64,000 nt of DNA, taken from positions 124,001 through 188,000 of the forward strand of contig NZ_JAKRFD010000009.1 in assembly GCF_022348185.1 (NCBI RefSeq), given 5' to 3'. Source of the stretch: Epibacterium sp. Ofav1-8. Lineage in GTDB: Bacteria > Pseudomonadota > Alphaproteobacteria > Rhodobacterales > Rhodobacteraceae. Each line of letters starts with the position of its first letter. The first letter of the stretch is position 1. The notes beneath the pieces were generated by a model. That model made no database searches, was not told where the DNA came from, and worked only from the letters and a program-made list of their open reading frames with translations. Positions 18,260 through 27,122 of the stretch are shown here, piece by piece. The position numbers and the translations under genes are program-made.

Positions 18260-20793
18260 GCGCCACCGACCTGCTCAGTGCTGTCGTCATGATCGGCCAT
18301 TCGCTGATCGGACCGGAGAATCCCCGCATGCTGCAACAGCTGCTGGCGGCCGGGCAGGACGGCAGACCGGTAGTGGAATACCAGATCATCAATGGCGCGC
18401 CTCTGCGCTACAACTGGGAACACGCCGACAAGGCGCAGGGGATCAACGCGCGCGACCGCTTGGCCACGGCGCCCGTCGATGCGCTGATCGTGACCGAAGC
18501 GGTGCCGCTCGCCAATCATCTGCGCTGGAGCAATACCGAACAGGCGGTGGTGAATTTCTACTCCCTCGCCGCCGAGAGCAATCCCGGTGTCACCCTCTAT
18601 GTCCAGGAGGGCTGGCACAGCCTGCTGAGCGGCAGCGGCGAGGAGGTGCCTTTCGACGATGGCGGGGATGTTCCCTGGCGAGACCGGCTCGACAATGATT
18701 TGCCGCGCTGGCGGGGCATCGTCGACAAGGTCGCAGCCCGCACCGGAGGCGATATTCGTCTGCTGCCGACGGGTCAGGCGCTTGGCCGTCTGGCGGATGC
18801 GATCGAGGCCGGGACCGTGCCCGGGCTGCGCAGCATTCAGGACGTGTTCTCCGACGACATCCATCCAAACGACATCGGGTTCTACTATCTTGCGCTGGTG
18901 CAATACGCGGTCCTGACCGGCGCAGCGCCGGACGGGTTGCCACGTGTCCTGCAGACGGAATGGGGCACCTCCTACACCGCGCCCTCACCGGAGCTGGCGC
19001 AACGGTTGCAGGAACTCGCCGCAAATGCCGCGGTCGACGCCCCCCAGCGCACGGCCCTGCCGCCCGATCCGGTGGCATTGCCGAGCGATCCGATCCCGGT
19101 TGCGCTCAACGCCGCGCCCGACCGCTTTGACATGGCGGGGCCGCGCCCGGAGGTCCGCCAGCAGCCCGTTGCGATGAACCTGGCGGCCCTGCGTGACTGG
19201 AGCCCGCAGGCGCCCTTTCTGGATCATTTCAAAACCGCACGCAGCTGGATCGGCCATCTGCCGGGGCGCTGGGGCGGGGTGACCGAACAAGAGCTGCGCG
19301 CGGCGGGCTATCTCGACCCACACGGCTGGCCGCTGGCCATTCCGCCCGAACTGGGTTCGATCGGCACGGTGCTGCTGACCGATCTGCCGCCAACGGCCAC
19401 GGGCCTTGCCGGGCGCTATGTGCTGCGGTTTGACGGCGACGGCATCGTCGAAGTGGGCGGTCGCGCCACCCAGGTGCGCTATGGAAAGGGCGAGGTCTCC
19501 TTTGACTTCACCCCCGGCGAAGGCGCGGTCGACATCCGCATTCAACGCAGCGACCGCGAAGGCACCGGCGATTATGTCCGCAATATCACCGTGGTGCGCG
19601 AAGAGGATCTGGACGCCTTTGCCCGGGGCGCCCTGTTCAACCCCGACTGGCTCGACAAGATCGAAGGCTTTGCGGCGCTGCGGTTCATGGATTGGATGGA
19701 GACCAACAACTCCGACCAGGTGGGCTGGGAAGACCGCCCGCGCGTCGCCGATTACACCTGGACCCGCAAGGGGGTTCCCGCCGAGGTGCTGGTGACGCTT
19801 GCCAACCGGATCGGCGCGGATGCCTGGTTTACCCTGCCGCATAAGGTCGATGACACCTATGCGCGCAACTTCGCCGAGCTTGTGCACGGGGGGCTGGACG
19901 AAGACCTCACCGCCTATGTGGAGTATTCCAACGAGGTCTGGAACTGGCAGTTCCAGCAGGCGCAATGGGCGGATGATCAGGCCCGCGACGCCTGGGGCAG
20001 CGATGGGCTCTGGCTGCAGTACTACGCCGGCCGGGCAAGCGACATCGCGGCGATCTGGACCGAGGTCTTTTCGGACGGGCGCGCCGATGCTGACCTGTCG
20101 CACCGGCTGGTGCGGGTGATCTCCACCCAGACCGGCTGGCTCGGCCTGGAGGAACAGATCCTGACCGCGCCCATCTGGACCGCCGAGGATCCCGCGCGTC
20201 AGGCGCCCTACCACAGCTTTGATGCCTATGCGGTCACCGGCTATTTCGGCGCGTTCCTGGGCACCCAGGACCATGCCCCGATGGTCCGCGCCTGGATCGC
20301 CGACAGTCTGGATCGCGCGCGTCAGGCGGCTGCGGAACAGGGGCTTCGGGGCGCGGCGGCCCGCGATTATGTCGCGGCGCATCGCTTTGACGTTGCCGTG
20401 TCACAGGCTGCGGCCGAATTGCAGGATGGGCTGAACGCGGCACAATCGGAGGGAACGCTCGACGATCTGCTGACCCGCGTCCTGCCCTACCACGCGGAGG
20501 TTGCACGGGAACACGACCTCGACCTCATCATGTATGAGGGCGGCACCCATGTCGTCGGTCACGGGCCGCTGGTCGACGATGACATGCTGACCGAGTTTTT
20601 CGTCCACCTGAACTACACGGCGGAGATGGCCGAACTGTACCGCCGGCTCCTGAATGCCTGGCCGGATCTTGGCGGCACGCTGTTCGGGGCCTATTCGGAT
20701 GTCTCCGTCGCGGGGCGTTGGGGCAGCTGGGGCGCCTTGCGCACGCTGTCAGACAGCAACCCGCGCTGGGACGTGCTGGAGGCGGCCAAGTGA
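18256..20793 (+). CDS. Two-domain protein: SGNH-like N-terminus fused to clan GH-A-like glycoside hydrolase domain
   Basis: 845 residues. Residues ~10-260 are SGNH-like (IGHSLIG near 13-19, DDIHPND in the block V position) and clearly related to the preceding gene. A linker and small beta domain follow (~300-450; RYVLRFDGDG, DIRIQRS). Residues ~455-845 look like a TIM-barrel glycosidase: EYSNEVWNW carries an Asn-Glu pair (Glu560) like the acid/base of clan GH-A, and IMYEGGTH (Glu761) fits the nucleophile strand. No signal peptide is visible, unlike the neighbour, so its location is uncertain. Starts by ATGA overlap. It could trim or transglycosylate the polysaccharide, or bind glycan without catalysis; the glycosidase reading is inference from two motif neighbourhoods. 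Confidence 0.6.
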   Translation: MSATDLLSAVVMIGHSLIGPENPRMLQQLLAAGQDGRPVVEYQIINGAPLRYNWEHADKAQGINARDRLATAPVDALIVTEAVPLANHLRWSNTEQAVVNFYSLAAESNPGVTLYVQEGWHSLLSGSGEEVPFDDGGDVPWRDRLDNDLPRWRGIVDKVAARTGGDIRLLPTGQALGRLADAIEAGTVPGLRSIQDVFSDDIHPNDIGFYYLALVQYAVLTGAAPDGLPRVLQTEWGTSYTAPSPELAQRLQELAANAAVDAPQRTALPPDPVALPSDPIPVALNAAPDRFDMAGPRPEVRQQPVAMNLAALRDWSPQAPFLDHFKTARSWIGHLPGRWGGVTEQELRAAGYLDPHGWPLAIPPELGSIGTVLLTDLPPTATGLAGRYVLRFDGDGIVEVGGRATQVRYGKGEVSFDFTPGEGAVDIRIQRSDREGTGDYVRNITVVREEDLDAFARGALFNPDWLDKIEGFAALRFMDWMETNNSDQVGWEDRPRVADYTWTRKGVPAEVLVTLANRIGADAWFTLPHKVDDTYARNFAELVHGGLDEDLTAYVEYSNEVWNWQFQQAQWADDQARDAWGSDGLWLQYYAGRASDIAAIWTEVFSDGRADADLSHRLVRVISTQTGWLGLEEQILTAPIWTAEDPARQAPYHSFDAYAVTGYFGAFLGTQDHAPMVRAWIADSLDRARQAAAEQGLRGAAARDYVAAHRFDVAVSQAAAELQDGLNAAQSEGTLDDLLTRVLPYHAEVAREHDLDLIMYEGGTHVVGHGPLVDDDMLTEFFVHLNYTAEMAELYRRLLNAWPDLGGTLFGAYSDVSVAGRWGSWGALRTLSDSNPRWDVLEAAK

Positions 20794-21629
20794 ACCACCT
20801 GCTGTCGGTCTTGATCCCGGCCCACAACGAGGCGGACTATATCGCAAGCTGCCTGGCGGCGCTCTTTGCCTCCGAACCGCTCCCTGCCGATGTCAATGTC
20901 GAGGTTCTGGTGCTGGCGAACGGCTGCACGGACGAGACCGCCAACCGCGCCCGCGCCTGCACACCGCCCCCCGGCTGGGCGCTGCATGTGCTGGAACTGG
21001 CCAAAGGCGACAAGCTGGCCGCCCTGAACCAGGGCGATGCCCAAGCGCAGGGCGATATGCTTGTCTATCTGGACGCCGATGTGACCGTCGACCCTGCCCT
21101 CTTGCCGCAGATCGCCCTGAGCCTGCACCGGGTGACCGGGCCCGCCTACAGGGGCGGATCCCCCCGGGTCGCGGCGGCCCAGAGCATCGTCACGCGCGCC
21201 TACGCCAGGGTCTGGCAAAACCTGCCCTTCGTGCAGGAAGGGGTGCCCGGTTTTGGGGTGTTTGCGATGAACCGCGCCGGGCGGCAACGCTGGGAACACT
21301 GGCCCGCGATCATCTCGGACGACACCTTCGCCCGGCTCCAGTTCACGCCGCAGGAACGTCAGCGCCTTTCGGCCGGCTACACCTGGCCCATGGTCGAGGG
21401 GTTTCGCAATCTGGTGCGCGTCCGGCGGCGGCAGGATCAGGGCGTCGCGGAAATCTCCCGCCGGTTCCCTGATCTCTTGCGCAACGATGACAAGGTCCCG
21501 GTCACGCTGTCTCGGCTGCTTCGGATCGCGGGGCGCCACCCTGTTGGATTACTCGTCTATCTTGCGGTGGCCGTGGCCGTCCGCTCGCCGCTTTTTGCCA
21601 ATCGCTCCAACTGGGAGCGGGGACGCTAG
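20790..21629 (+). CDS. Family 2 glycosyltransferase, membrane-associated
   Basis: 279 residues from GTG 20790, which overlaps the previous stop as GTGA; the frame is open further upstream but that region belongs to the preceding gene. GT-A motifs: VLIPAHNEADY, VLANGCTDET, the KLAALNQGDAQAQGD loop and YLDADVTVD (DxD-type). VPGFGVFAMNR and ISDDTFARLQF form the acceptor side. A C-terminal hydrophobic stretch (PVGLLVYLAVAVAV) suggests membrane association. It is the last gene of the PKS/NRPS operon and converges on a GT4 gene 42 bases away. Donor sugar unknown. Confidence 0.85.
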   Translation: MNHLLSVLIPAHNEADYIASCLAALFASEPLPADVNVEVLVLANGCTDETANRARACTPPPGWALHVLELAKGDKLAALNQGDAQAQGDMLVYLDADVTVDPALLPQIALSLHRVTGPAYRGGSPRVAAAQSIVTRAYARVWQNLPFVQEGVPGFGVFAMNRAGRQRWEHWPAIISDDTFARLQFTPQERQRLSAGYTWPMVEGFRNLVRVRRRQDQGVAEISRRFPDLLRNDDKVPVTLSRLLRIAGRHPVGLLVYLAVAVAVRSPLFANRSNWERGR

Positions 21630-21671
21630 CGCGCTCTTCAGACGCTGCCCACCGGCATCGGGCACCACGCC

Positions 21672-22883
21672 TCAGGCGTCTGCCTTGATCGCCTCGGCAA
21701 AATGTGCGGCCAGCTTGCCTGCTTCATGATCGATGTCATGGCGTTGCAACACCCGCTCCCGTGCAGCGCGGCCGAGGCGGTCCAACCCGCTGTGCGGTGT
21801 GTTGGCCAGATCCACCAGCGCCTGCGCCAGCGCATCGACATCCCCCGCGGGCACCAGCCAGCCGGTCTCTCCCGGCTGCACCAGCTCGGGCGTGCCGGCG
21901 ACATAAGTGGCCAGCACCGGGCGCGCGGAGGCCATCGCCTCCATGATCACCATCGGCAGCCCCTCCGCAAACGAGGGCATGACCAGCGCATGCGCCGCCT
22001 CCAGCTGCGCCCGGACCTCCGCCTCGGTGAGCCAGCCGGTGAGTGTCACATGCGCAGACAGATCGAGACGCGCGATCTCGGCCTCCAGCGCGCCGCGCAT
22101 CTCACCGTCGCCCACCAGCGCCAGATGCAGGTCCGGGACCTGCCGCACGGCGCGCGCCAAGGCCTGCACCAGCAACATCTGCCCCTTTTGTTCGACGAAA
22201 CGGCCAATGCAGATCAGCCTGACCGGCCCCTCCGGCAGCGGCTTGGGCGCGGCAAAGCGGTCCGGTTCGATGCCACAATGGACCACCTTGATCCGCGACC
22301 AGGCGCCAAAGGACGCCCAGCGGCTCAGCTGGCTGCGGCCAAAACTGGAGATCGCCACGGCAAACCGGGCCCGGTCGACCTTCTGTCCCAGCGCAAGGCT
22401 GTGGGGCGCGTCGAATTCCTCCGGCCCATGGGTGGTGAAACTGTAACCCGGCCCCCCCAGCGCATGCGCCAGCATGGAAACCGTGGTGGCATTGGTGCCG
22501 AAATGGGCGTGTAGATGCGCGCACTGCTGCCGGTCGCAGATCCGGCGCACCATCGCCGCTTCCAGCAGATAGATGAGGGCACGCCCCCGCGCCCCGCTGA
22601 TGTGCCCCAGTCGCAACGCCAGCCGGACCGCGCGCCAGCAGCGCTGCGGCGCGCGCGGAACATAGGCCAGAAACGCCCACAGCAGACGCGCCGCCCCGAA
22701 CCGCAGGACATAGTGGCACCGCTCCGCTTCTGCGCGGTCCCCGGGGTCCGTCAGCTCCTGTGTCCCCGGGCGCATCGGCAGGCGCACCACCTCGATGCCT
22801 CGGCGCTCCAGCGCATGGATCTCACGCCGAATGAAGCTCTGGGAGGGCTGCGGATAGGTGTTCAGCACATATGCAATCTTCAC
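21672..22883 (-). CDS. Family 4 glycosyltransferase (GT-B)
   Basis: 403 residues from GTG 22883, chosen because AAGGAAAG lies about 10 bases upstream and the family-typical VKIAYVLNTYPQPSQSFI starts there; the open frame continues 87 bases further upstream. The C-terminal half has the GT4 hallmarks IGRFVEQKG, the glycine-rich VGDGEMR and the EX7E motif in SFAEGLPMVIMEAMA, followed by AGTPELV and GWLVPAGD. Retaining GT4 enzymes use nucleotide sugars on the cytoplasmic face. Being on the minus strand, it is not part of the PKS operon but lies between it and the Wzx-like gene, so it most likely builds the same repeat unit. Confidence 0.87.
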   Translation of the reverse strand: MKIAYVLNTYPQPSQSFIRREIHALERRGIEVVRLPMRPGTQELTDPGDRAEAERCHYVLRFGAARLLWAFLAYVPRAPQRCWRAVRLALRLGHISGARGRALIYLLEAAMVRRICDRQQCAHLHAHFGTNATTVSMLAHALGGPGYSFTTHGPEEFDAPHSLALGQKVDRARFAVAISSFGRSQLSRWASFGAWSRIKVVHCGIEPDRFAAPKPLPEGPVRLICIGRFVEQKGQMLLVQALARAVRQVPDLHLALVGDGEMRGALEAEIARLDLSAHVTLTGWLTEAEVRAQLEAAHALVMPSFAEGLPMVIMEAMASARPVLATYVAGTPELVQPGETGWLVPAGDVDALAQALVDLANTPHSGLDRLGRAARERVLQRHDIDHEAGKLAAHFAEAIKADA

Positions 22884-23075
22884 ACGTCGGTCTTTCCTTG
22901 CCTGTCTTCCGGCCAAGACTACGCGTTTGCCCGGGTTTTGCCCAGCGCCACGACCCGCGACGGGCGGCAAAAAAGATCAGCGTCCTAGCACTTTAGCACA
23001 GAACCCCGCCGGACGGCCGCATCGCAATTGACCTCGCCCGCCGCGCCGCCTAGCCTGCAGCCGATCCGCAACCAC

Positions 23076-24443
23076 ATGCTCTGGACCTCCATGAAAACCG
23101 CCTTGACTGGCCAAAGCCTGATGGCACGTGTCGTGAGATCGACCTCGTGGATCATCCTCGGTTTCGGCACCGGGCAGGTGTTACGCCTGGCCTCCAATCT
23201 TGCCCTGACCCGGCTGCTCTTTCCCGAAGCCTTCGGCCTGATGGCGCTGGTCACCGTGATCATCATCGGGCTGTCGCTGTTTTCCGACATGGGCGTGTCC
23301 AATGCGATCGCGCAGAACCCGCGCGGCGACGATCCTGATTTCCTCGACTCCGCCTGGACCGTGCAGATTTGCCGCGGCGGGCTCCTCTGGGCGCTGACCG
23401 GCGTGCTCGCCCTACCGGCGGCGGCCTTCTACAACGCGGACGAACTGGCCTATTGCCTGCCCATCGCCGGTTTCAGCCTGGCCCTGCAGGGGTTCACCCC
23501 AACCCGGGTGGAAACCGCCTATCGTCACCTCATGGTCGGGCGGGTGACCGCAATAACCTTGGCGGCGCAGGTGTTCGGCATCGCCAGCATGGTCACCCTG
23601 GCGATCCTGACCCAGTCGGTCGTCGCGCTGGCCATCGGCAGCGTCCTGCAGGAAGCGGCCCGTCTCGCCCTGGCGCATCTGGCGCTGCCCGGACGCAAGA
23701 ACCAGTTTCGCTGGGAGCCCGCCGCCACCAAGGAACTGATCGGAATGGGCAAGTGGATCTTCCTGTCCACCGCCTGCTTTTTCCTGACCACCCAGGGCGA
23801 CCGCGCCATTCTCGGCAAATATCTGACACTCGAGGCGATGGGGATCTACAATATCGCCTTCTTCCTGGCCAGCTTTCCCGTGCAGCTGGGTCAGGACGTC
23901 AATCAGCGTCTGATGATCCCGGTCTATCGCGACAAACCCGCGCGCGAGAACCCGCACAACCGGCGCAAACAGCGACAGCTGCGGTTTGTCCTGACCGCGG
24001 GTATCCTGTCCATGCTGTGGCTGATGGCCTGGATCGGTCCCTGGCTTGTCGACCTGCTCTATGATGCGCGCTATGACGACGCCGGTGCGATCATCGTGCT
24101 TCTTGCCGCCAGCCTGGCGCCCTCGATCATCGTACTGACCTATGACCGCGCCGCGCTGGCCGCCGGCAATACCAAAGGGTTCTTTTTCTACACCGCCACC
24201 CGGGCCATGCTGCAGACGGCGCTGTTTCTCCTCGGGATGACGCAGTTCGGCCTGATCGGCGGTATCGCAGCGCTCGGGCTCGCCGTGGTCTTCTCCTACC
24301 CGGTTCTGATGCGCCATACCCGCCCCTATGCCGCACAGGATCCGCTGCACGATATCGGCTTTCTGTCGGCAAGCCTGATCATCTGCGGCGGCGCATTGAC
24401 CTATCACTGGGATCAGATCAGCTCGGTTCTGCTTCAGATGTAG
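23076..24443 (+). CDS. Wzx-like flippase / polysaccharide exporter (MOP superfamily)
   Basis: About 455 residues with roughly 12 predicted membrane segments. The N-terminal pattern (STSWIILGFGTGQVLRLASNLALTRLLFPEAFGLMALVTV) is the standard opening of the oligosaccharide flippase family, which moves lipid-linked repeat units across the inner membrane. The start is uncertain: ATG 23076 and ATG 23091 are both plausible, and a TTG at 23028 opens the frame; none has a strong Shine-Dalgarno. It pairs functionally with the Wzy-like gene (2802) and Wzz-like gene (24536) to make a Wzy-dependent pathway. It converges on the wzz-like gene with a small GC hairpin in the 92-base gap. Confidence 0.85.
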   Translation: MLWTSMKTALTGQSLMARVVRSTSWIILGFGTGQVLRLASNLALTRLLFPEAFGLMALVTVIIIGLSLFSDMGVSNAIAQNPRGDDPDFLDSAWTVQICRGGLLWALTGVLALPAAAFYNADELAYCLPIAGFSLALQGFTPTRVETAYRHLMVGRVTAITLAAQVFGIASMVTLAILTQSVVALAIGSVLQEAARLALAHLALPGRKNQFRWEPAATKELIGMGKWIFLSTACFFLTTQGDRAILGKYLTLEAMGIYNIAFFLASFPVQLGQDVNQRLMIPVYRDKPARENPHNRRKQRQLRFVLTAGILSMLWLMAWIGPWLVDLLYDARYDDAGAIIVLLAASLAPSIIVLTYDRAALAAGNTKGFFFYTATRAMLQTALFLLGMTQFGLIGGIAALGLAVVFSYPVLMRHTRPYAAQDPLHDIGFLSASLIICGGALTYHWDQISSVLLQM

Positions 24444-24455
24444 CGCCTGTGGGGA

Positions 24456-24473
24456 GGCGCGCCGCCACGCGCC
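24456..24473. terminator. Short GC hairpin between convergent wzx- and wzz-like genes
   Basis: GGCGCG (24456-24461) pairs with CGCGCC (24468-24473) around a 6-base loop, 13 bases after the wzx-like stop. There is no T-tract, so it could act as a bidirectional or factor-assisted terminator at best. Confidence 0.3.
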
Positions 24474-24535
24474 ACATGCCCCGTCAGCCCGGCCACCGCA
24501 GGCCCGTCGCATCAGGCCGGATCAATTGGCGTGTG

Positions 24536-25810
24536 TCAGGTCTTGGGCGCAGCCCGGGCCACAGTGGTGCGCGCCCGCAGCAACCGCGTCAGCAGCCCGC
24601 GACGGCGGGGCTCCAGCACGGGGATGGAGACCACAGGCGACAGGCCGGTTTCGCGCGTCATCTGCGCACTGGTCCGTAGCACCGGGTGGCGTAGATCCAG
24701 CAGGAATGCGACCACAACCCCAAGGATGAGGCTCACCAGCCCGCCTTTCAGCGCTGTTGCCTTGCGCCCGCTCCCCACCGCGTAATCCGGCAGCGAAGCG
24801 GCCTCGATCACGGTCAGCCGTTCGCCCTGGCGCGACGCCTCAAGACGAAAGCCCACCTCGGCCTCGGCCCGCCGCTGCGTCATGATCTCCAGCTCGGATT
24901 GCATCTGCTCCATGCGACGGTCGTAATTGGCCAGTTGGCGATCCACTTCCGGCGTCAGTTCCAATGACGCCTCAAGCACCTCGCGCCGCTCTTCCAGCAG
25001 CCGGCGTTGCGCCTCGAGCGCTTCCTGCTTGGCTTCTGTTTCGGCCTGGATCCGGCGGGCATACCCCTCGCGCTGCGTTGCGACCGCCTCTTCCGCGGCC
25101 TTGCGCATCTGGATCTCTTCGCGCGCCAGCTCCAGAAGGCTCTCGTTGATCGCGGCGATCTCGGCACCGCGCATCTCGATCGCGCCCGGCAGGGTCACGG
25201 CATTGGCATACCGGAAATCCGCCACTTCCTCTTCCAGCGCCGCGATCCGGTCGATCAACGCTTTTTCCTTCTCGGTAAAGAAGGTCAGCGTTTCCTGCGC
25301 CTGCTCCAGCCGGGTGGATTGGCTCAGCGCGATCGTGCGCCGCGAAAACTCGCGCGCAACCGCCTGGGCCTGCTCCCGCGTCGGCATCACCGCGGTGATG
25401 GTCAGAACCGAGATCGCGCCGTCATCCGACATGCCTTCGCGCGCCGCTGCCGTGCCGGTCAGGGTCACCGACTGGCGCACCAGCGGTACGATTTCGGACG
25501 CCAGCAACCCCGGGCGATCCGCATAGAGGTTCAGCTGGTCGACGATTTCGAGAATGGTGCCCCGCGCCATCAGACGCTGCTCGATCAGCTGGATGCGCCT
25601 GGCGGACGACCCGTCGACGGTAGAGCGCGCCAGTTCACCGGCGATCTTGGGCCGGGTGATCTGGATCACCTCGGTGCTGGAATAGACCTGTTCCTGCGAC
25701 AGCGCGATCCAGAGCGATGCCACACACCCCAGGAACGTGACCAGCAGGATCACCCCCGCGCGGCGGCGCAGAAGGTCCAGAAAGTCCGAGAGTGAATAAA
25801 TCGAAGCCAT
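24536..25810 (-). CDS. Wzz/GumC-like polysaccharide chain-length determinant (PCP family)
   Basis: A 424-residue polysaccharide co-polymerase. A cytoplasmic N-terminus with SLSDFLDLLRRR precedes TM1 (~18-38, GVILLVTFLGCVASLWIAL). A long periplasmic domain follows, with heptad-rich, charged coiled coil at ~165-330. TM2 is at ~372-392 (GGLVSLILGVVVAFLL), with a short cytoplasmic tail. The kinase domain fused in ExoP/Wzc proteins is absent; the separate CpsD-like gene 69 bases upstream on the same strand would supply it. The protein sets the chain length of Wzy polymers and links to export. It is last in a minus-strand unit read as priming transferase, CpsD-like, Wzz. Confidence 0.85.
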   Translation of the reverse strand: MASIYSLSDFLDLLRRRAGVILLVTFLGCVASLWIALSQEQVYSSTEVIQITRPKIAGELARSTVDGSSARRIQLIEQRLMARGTILEIVDQLNLYADRPGLLASEIVPLVRQSVTLTGTAAAREGMSDDGAISVLTITAVMPTREQAQAVAREFSRRTIALSQSTRLEQAQETLTFFTEKEKALIDRIAALEEEVADFRYANAVTLPGAIEMRGAEIAAINESLLELAREEIQMRKAAEEAVATQREGYARRIQAETEAKQEALEAQRRLLEERREVLEASLELTPEVDRQLANYDRRMEQMQSELEIMTQRRAEAEVGFRLEASRQGERLTVIEAASLPDYAVGSGRKATALKGGLVSLILGVVVAFLLDLRHPVLRTSAQMTRETGLSPVVSIPVLEPRRRGLLTRLLRARTTVARAAPKT

Positions 25811-25879
25811 GGGTCCGTGTTTCTAATGTTCGCATTCAAAGCCGCCGCAAGCCCGGCTGCGGGGATGCCGTCCGTGTGT

Positions 25880-27055
25880 TCAGTCCGTACTGTTCAATCC
25901 GTCGCCGTTGCGCGCCCGGTTCAGGACCACGCCCAGCAGCTGGGTGTGACCTGCCAGCATTTTCTCGCAGGCGCGCAGATGGCGCGCTGTCGTCTGCTCT
26001 GCATCCGAGACCAGCAGCACCCCATCGACCTGCGGCAGAAAGGCGGCCACGTCATCGTTCTGAAGCACCGGCGGCATGTCAAACAGCACGACATCGGCGC
26101 AGGTGCGGCGGATCATGTCGGTTATCGTGGCGGCGCAGGTCGCTTCGTGCAGCACTTCGGCGGCATTATAACAGGCGGAGGTGTTCAGCCCCAGTGCCAG
26201 ACTGTCGCCGGCCGCAACCAGATGATCCTCCAGCCGCAATTCGCCGCGCAGGAACCCGGGCATATCCCCGCTGTAGAGCGCCGCGCGCTCCAGGCCCAGC
26301 GACTTGGCCACCCCCGGGTTGCGCAGGTTCATGTCCATCAGCACCGTGCGGCTGCCGGGCACGCGCGCCAGGCTGAGAGCCAGGTTGGCCGCGGTGAAAC
26401 TGGCACCACATTTGGCGGTCGGGGCACAGATCGCCACGCGTTTCCACCCGTGGTCGCGCAAGGTGTGCAACATCCGGGTCCGCAGCAGGTCAAAGGCGCG
26501 CGCGGTGGGCGAGGTGCGAAAATAATCCACCAGCGGCAACCGGCTGCGGCGCCGGCCCAGCCCGGTGATCTCTACCTGACGCATGACAAGCCAGGGATCC
26601 GGCAACGGGGCCGGCAAGGCGGGCTCCTGCTCGATCTGGAAGATCGGGGGGATGCTGCGCTCCGGCGGCGGCATGACAGACGGCTGTGGCGCCGATTTGG
26701 CTGCCGATTGTGGCCGTTTGGGGACCACTTTCGCGGGCGGGCTGTCGTCGTCTTTGGTGTTGACCGGCTCTGACAGCGCAGCCGCCTCCCGTGGCGGGGC
26801 CGAGGGCGCTGCGTCGCCCGGCGCCGCAACCGGGTCCTGTTGGATGTCCGGTGCGCCCGGATCGGCAGGCAGGTCCTGTGCAGGAGAAACCCGCGACGCG
26901 TCCGACCGCAAAGGATCGGCCGCAGGCGTGTCCTCACGCTTGCGGCGTCGCCGAAATTTCTTGAACCCCTGGTCCGTCATCTGCTCGCTACTATCCTGTT
27001 CTCCACCGAATGTGGGTACTGATCGTTGGCTATTGTGATCAAGACTATCTTTCAC
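25880..27055 (-). CDS. CpsD/CapB-like ATPase partner of Wzz, with degenerate P-loop
   Basis: 391 residues. The first ~150 are low-complexity, Pro/Ala/Asp-rich after a basic patch (KKFRRRRKR, ~32-40). The C-terminal ~230 residues match the Mrp/MinD-like fold of CpsD/BY-kinases: the P-loop region CAPTAKCGASFTAANLALSL (~210-229), Walker A' LMDMNLRNPG (Asp241) and Walker B VVLFDMPP. The P-loop lysine that should follow the glycine is Ala218, although a deviant-Walker signature lysine (Lys215) is kept. No C-terminal tyrosine cluster is present, so it is unlikely to be an autophosphorylating BY-kinase and may be a structural regulator of the Wzz-like protein. GTG 27055 has AAAGG about 7 bases upstream; ATG 26980 is an alternative start. 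Confidence 0.78.
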   Translation of the reverse strand: MKDSLDHNSQRSVPTFGGEQDSSEQMTDQGFKKFRRRRKREDTPAADPLRSDASRVSPAQDLPADPGAPDIQQDPVAAPGDAAPSAPPREAAALSEPVNTKDDDSPPAKVVPKRPQSAAKSAPQPSVMPPPERSIPPIFQIEQEPALPAPLPDPWLVMRQVEITGLGRRRSRLPLVDYFRTSPTARAFDLLRTRMLHTLRDHGWKRVAICAPTAKCGASFTAANLALSLARVPGSRTVLMDMNLRNPGVAKSLGLERAALYSGDMPGFLRGELRLEDHLVAAGDSLALGLNTSACYNAAEVLHEATCAATITDMIRRTCADVVLFDMPPVLQNDDVAAFLPQVDGVLLVSDAEQTTARHLRACEKMLAGHTQLLGVVLNRARNGDGLNSTD

Positions 27056-27122
27056 GCAACACCTTTACGATTTCACCTACATTTCACGACACTGCGCCAA
27101 AACGCCCCTGCGCGAGACCCGC

